Origin: Bacillota bacterium
Lineage (GTDB): Bacteria > Bacillota > Clostridia > DSM-8532
Direction: 5' to 3'
Length of the DNA: 7,756 bases
Assembly: GCA_023426765.1 (NCBI GenBank)
Contig: JAEZBW010000145.1
Span: 1-7,756, forward strand
Shown here one piece after another: positions 5,967-7,756 of this stretch. Position 1 is the first letter of the stretch. Every line of letters starts with the position of its first letter. The translations under genes were made by a program, and so were the position numbers. The notes under the pieces were generated by a model, which was given only the letters and a program-made list of their open reading frames with translations, ran no database searches and was not told where the DNA came from.

Positions 5967-7030
5967 CAGGTGCTGCTGCGGATGACAAGCTGTGGCTTCA
6001 TCTTCACATCAAAGGTCCTGCCCGGTTGGTTTATCATTTTAATCATCAGCTCTGCCGCTTCCATTCCCAGCTTTTCTTTCGGGTGAGCCACCGTCGTAAG
6101 CTTCACCTCGGAAGCGACAGCCAAATCGGAATCATCAAAGCTGACCATGGACAACCGGCCCGGGATGGAAATCCCTTTCATCCTTGCAATATCGATGATG
6201 CCCAAACTGACCTGATCGTTATAGCAAACAATTCCGGTGCAGTCGGAAAGAAAGCTTTCGATGTATGCATTGGGCGGTTTTCCCAGCTTGAACTGAACAT
6301 CCTGGGTGTCAAACCAGATAATGCGCCGGTCGGAAATGGTAAGACCGGCTTCCCTGTATGCCTTCAAAAAACCCTCATACCGCGCATGCCCTTGGATATC
6401 GTCCATTTTAAAAACGCCGCCGATTTTTTCATGCCCCAGGTCAATCAAATGCCTGGTGGCAAGATAACCCGCCAGGGTGTCGTCCTCATAGATGGAGGAC
6501 GCATGAAACCCCTTATAGCTGCCGTGCATGAACAGAATCGGAACACCCTTCTTTTCAAAAGCCCTGTAAAGCTCCAGGTTTGGGTTTGGTAATGCGCTTT
6601 TGGTGGTTTCAGCGATCAACCCGTCGATGTTTTGCTGCAGCAGGTTGGTTAAACAGGTTTTTTCCCTTTCAAATTGATTATCGGTATGCCCAAGAACAAA
6701 ACTATAGCAGCTGCGGCTGAGTACTTCATCGATGCCCCGGATGATGGAAGGGAAGATATAATCGCTGAGGTAGGTTGTAACAACGCCGATGATCCGGCTT
6801 TTCCGGTTTCTGCGGGCATCCCTTACAAAGGTGCCCTTCCCCTGGGAGGACACCAGCCACCCTTCTGCCACCAACTCTCCAATAGCTTTCCTGACCGTAT
6901 GCCTGCTGATTTGAAACTGTTCGGTCAGCTCATTTTCCGAAGGGATCTTGCTTCCGTGGTTCAGCTTTTCACTGGTGATCAGGTCTGTCAGGTATTCCTG
7001 CAATATCCGATATTTTGGTTTTTCAGCCAT
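5909..7030 (-). CDS. araR: Arabinose operon repressor AraR (GntR/LacI hybrid)
   Basis: AraR represses arabinose genes and is released from DNA by L-arabinose. The N-terminus is a GntR-type winged helix (about 5-70) with SENELTEQF (31-39), the recognition helix ISRHTVRKAIGELVAEGW (41-58), and the wing SSQGKGTFV (61-69). A LacI/periplasmic-binding-like effector domain follows (about 78-354), with IGVVTTYLSDYIFPSIIRGI, NIDGLIAE, GIVCYND and LSMVSFDDSDLAVASEVKLTTVAHP. These closely match B. subtilis AraR as I recall it. The ATG at 7030 is preferred: a GGTGGTGA site lies 8 nt before it and the family starts there; a GTG at 7045 would add five residues. The 373-residue protein is slightly longer than the family (about 360). 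The domain should end near VIRSST (349-354); residues 356-373 are encoded by the GC-rich repeat array. araR is divergent from araA and upstream of araD. Confidence 0.95.
   Translation of the reverse strand: MAEKPKYRILQEYLTDLITSEKLNHGSKIPSENELTEQFQISRHTVRKAIGELVAEGWLVSSQGKGTFVRDARRNRKSRIIGVVTTYLSDYIFPSIIRGIDEVLSRSCYSFVLGHTDNQFEREKTCLTNLLQQNIDGLIAETTKSALPNPNLELYRAFEKKGVPILFMHGSYKGFHASSIYEDDTLAGYLATRHLIDLGHEKIGGVFKMDDIQGHARYEGFLKAYREAGLTISDRRIIWFDTQDVQFKLGKPPNAYIESFLSDCTGIVCYNDQVSLGIIDIARMKGISIPGRLSMVSFDDSDLAVASEVKLTTVAHPKEKLGMEAAELMIKMINQPGRTFDVKMKPQLVIRSSTCLPGAGPRIYHGDRFPGKF
5914..5944. repeat. Bulged REP-like hairpin at the araR 3' end
   Basis: ATTTACC (5914-5920) pairs with GGTAAAT (5938-5944) and GGGGA (5921-5925) with TCCCC (5931-5935). 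A two-base GT bulge on one side (5936-5937) and a loop ACCTG complete the structure. A stem with a small bulge is the form of REP elements handled by Y1 REP-associated transposases (TnpA-REP/RAYT), so this may be one mobile unit of the array. It covers the last codons of araR, ending just before the TGA at 5911-5909, and could affect the end of its mRNA. Confidence 0.55.
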
Positions 7031-7087
7031 GAAGCATGTCACCACCTATTCTTCCCGCACTAAAACAATCATGATGAACTCGCTGCC

Positions 7088-7103
7088 GATAAAACGTACA
7101 ATC
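7088..7103 (-). promoter_or_regulatory. Possible second AraR site (half-site) at the araR start
   Basis: The right half CGTACAA (7095-7101) matches the AraR box ATTTGTACGTACAAAT as recalled from B. subtilis; the left half does not, giving 9 of 16 overall. Its centre is 32 bp, about three helical turns, from the good box at 7120-7135, and it covers the predicted araR transcription start. Cooperative binding to paired sites is known for AraR, so the spacing is suggestive. Confidence 0.4.
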
Positions 7104-7104
7104 T

Positions 7105-7133
7105 ATTATATCACACTACACTTGTGCGTACAA
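7105..7133 (-). promoter_or_regulatory. araR promoter
   Basis: TATAAT is at 7110-7105 on the minus strand, with TTGTAC as a weak -35 at 7133-7128 and a 17-nt spacer. Transcription would start near 7098. The -35 hexamer lies inside the AraR box at 7120-7135, so AraR bound there would block its own promoter. Confidence 0.6.
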
Positions 7134-7135
7134 CA
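7120..7135. promoter_or_regulatory. AraR operator in the araR-araA intergenic region
   Basis: ACTTGTGCGTACAACA contains TTGTGCGTACAA, which fits the palindromic core TTGTNCGNACAA exactly, and matches the recalled B. subtilis AraR box at 12 of 16 positions. It overlaps the araR -35 region. It is the best operator in the window and supports autoregulation of araR. Confidence 0.75.
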
Positions 7136-7208
7136 TCAAAACTGTTTCCGGCTGATTTTATGATAATCCATTCACTTTGATACCGGCTGCATTGTGAGTG
7201 ATATTACG

Positions 7209-7231
7209 TGTAAGCACTTGTACCCCCACAG
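7209..7231. promoter_or_regulatory. Weak cre-like site overlapping an AraR-like half-site
   Basis: TGTAAGCACTTGTA (7209-7222) matches the CcpA cre consensus TGWAANCGNTNWCA at 11 of 14 positions but lacks the central CG. ACTTGTAC (7216-7223) is an AraR-like left half with no matching right half. Catabolite control of arabinose genes by CcpA is common in Bacillota, but this match is weak. Confidence 0.25.
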
Positions 7232-7301
7232 TTCGGACGATTATTAATCATAATTCATCACAGAACAGATTATTCATTGGAGCTTCTTCTGCTAAAATAG
7301 T

Positions 7302-7330
7302 TTGCATTTCCCTGACTCAATGTTTATAAT
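7302..7330 (+). promoter_or_regulatory. araA promoter
   Basis: TTGCAT (7302-7307) and TATAAT (7325-7330) are 17 nt apart. Transcription would start near 7337, giving a leader of about 50 nt before the araA ATG. The AraR-like box lies immediately downstream of the predicted start. Confidence 0.6.
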
Positions 7331-7341
7331 ATTATGTATAA

Positions 7342-7357
7342 ACTTGTGCATACATCT
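7342..7357. promoter_or_regulatory. AraR operator of araA
   Basis: ACTTGTGCATACATCT carries TTGTGCATACAT, which fits 8 of the 10 fixed positions of TTGTNCGNACAA and 11 of 16 of the full box. It shares ACTTGTGC with the araR-proximal operator. It lies 5-20 nt after the predicted araA start, where a repressor would block promoter clearance or elongation. The flanks ATGTAT (7334-7339) and ATACAT (7350-7355) form a further inverted repeat. Confidence 0.6.
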
Positions 7358-7388
7358 TAAGTGGAATTCTATAAAAGGAGGTAAGCTT

Positions 7389-7756
7389 ATGCAATCAAAA
7401 CCATCTGTTTTTTGGTTTGTTACCGGAAGCCAGCACCTGTATGGGCCCGAAACCCTGGATCAAGTGAACGATCACTCAAGGATCATCGCCGACTGGCTGG
7501 ATCAAAATTCACTTTCCCATTGCAAGGTCTTATTCAAACCGGTTCTGACAACCCCTGATGATATCCGCAGCCTGTGCATGGAAGCAAATACCGACAGCAC
7601 CTGTGCCGGTCTGATTACCTGGATGCATACGTTCTCGCCCGCAAAAATGTGGATTTCGGGGCTGATCGAACTGAACAAACCGCTGCTGCACCTGCATACG
7701 CAATTCAACCGGGATATTCCCTGGTCCTCTATCGACATGGACTTCATGAACCTGAA
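7389..7756 (+). CDS. araA: L-arabinose isomerase, N-terminal part (runs off the right edge)
   Basis: AraA converts L-arabinose to L-ribulose, the first step of arabinose use in the cytosol. The visible 122 residues (of about 500 in the family) closely follow known AraA N-termini: FWFVTGSQHLYGPETLDQV (8-26), KPVLTTPDDI (50-59), CAGLITWMHTFSPAKMWISG (72-91), and NKPLLHLHTQFNRDIPW (96-112) leading into SIDMDFMNL. The catalytic Glu/His metal-binding residues lie beyond the edge. The ATG at 7389 is clear: AAAAGGAGGT at 7373-7382 places GGAGG 7 nt upstream. It is divergent from araR with a 358-nt control region between them, and likely heads an operon continuing to the right. Confidence 0.97.
   Translation, partial: MQSKPSVFWFVTGSQHLYGPETLDQVNDHSRIIADWLDQNSLSHCKVLFKPVLTTPDDIRSLCMEANTDSTCAGLITWMHTFSPAKMWISGLIELNKPLLHLHTQFNRDIPWSSIDMDFMNL

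Noticed and set aside
6026..6592. A 188-codon plus-strand open frame inside araR
   Set aside because: It is antisense to the AraR effector domain and has no ribosome binding site or recognisable motif.
7312..7330. CTGACT as the -35 of araA
   Set aside because: It is only 7 nt from the TATAAT at 7325; TTGCAT at 7302 gives the correct 17-nt spacing.

Overview
The window looks like chromosomal DNA from a low- to mid-GC Bacillota, most likely an anaerobic clostridial lineage. The grounds are strong AGGAGG ribosome binding sites, a GntR/LacI hybrid arabinose repressor (AraR) of the Bacillus/Clostridium type, and a Ku/LigD pair whose motifs resemble the Bacillus YkoV/YkoU proteins. The genus cannot be fixed from the sequence alone.

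Layout from left to right. (1) Positions 1-927, minus strand: the N-terminal 309 residues of a secreted protein with FG-GAP/VCBS-like calcium-loop repeats; it continues beyond the left edge. (2) 928-1500: a non-coding stretch with a possible promoter for that gene, a hairpin followed by a T-run, and a dispersed imperfect inverted repeat of the 'TGTCATCCTGAG' kind. (3) 1501-4160, minus strand: a compact non-homologous end-joining operon, transcribed ku, then a stand-alone ATP-dependent DNA ligase, then a stand-alone LigD-type polymerase/primase. The ligase and polymerase are the two halves of a Bacillus-type LigD, in the same Lig-Pol order, but encoded as separate genes overlapping by 4 nt. (4) 4279-4875, plus strand: an unrecognised 198-residue protein divergent from ku. 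(5) 4906-4948: a long hairpin between convergent genes. (6) 4960-7756: an L-arabinose locus with araD (ribulose-5-phosphate 4-epimerase) and araR (repressor) on the minus strand and araA (arabinose isomerase, truncated by the right edge) divergent on the plus strand.

How the genes work together. Ku would bind and bridge broken DNA ends, the polymerase would fill or extend them, and the ligase would seal them. A sigma-G-like promoter in front of ku would fit use in the forespore, as described for Bacillus, but that is inference. In the arabinose locus, AraA makes L-ribulose and AraD converts ribulose-5-phosphate to xylulose-5-phosphate; the kinase (araB) is not in the window. Between araR and araA there are AraR-type operators: a near-consensus one overlapping the araR -35 region and a weaker one just after the predicted araA start point. 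This suggests autoregulation of araR and repression of araA.

The most unusual sequence is a GC-rich array of degenerate repeats (5775-5966) between araD and araR. It runs into the 3' end of araR, so the last 18 or so codons of the repressor are repeat-derived. No wholly new multi-gene system is evident. The best leads are the split LigD operon, the repeat-encoded AraR tail, and the unknown gene next to ku.
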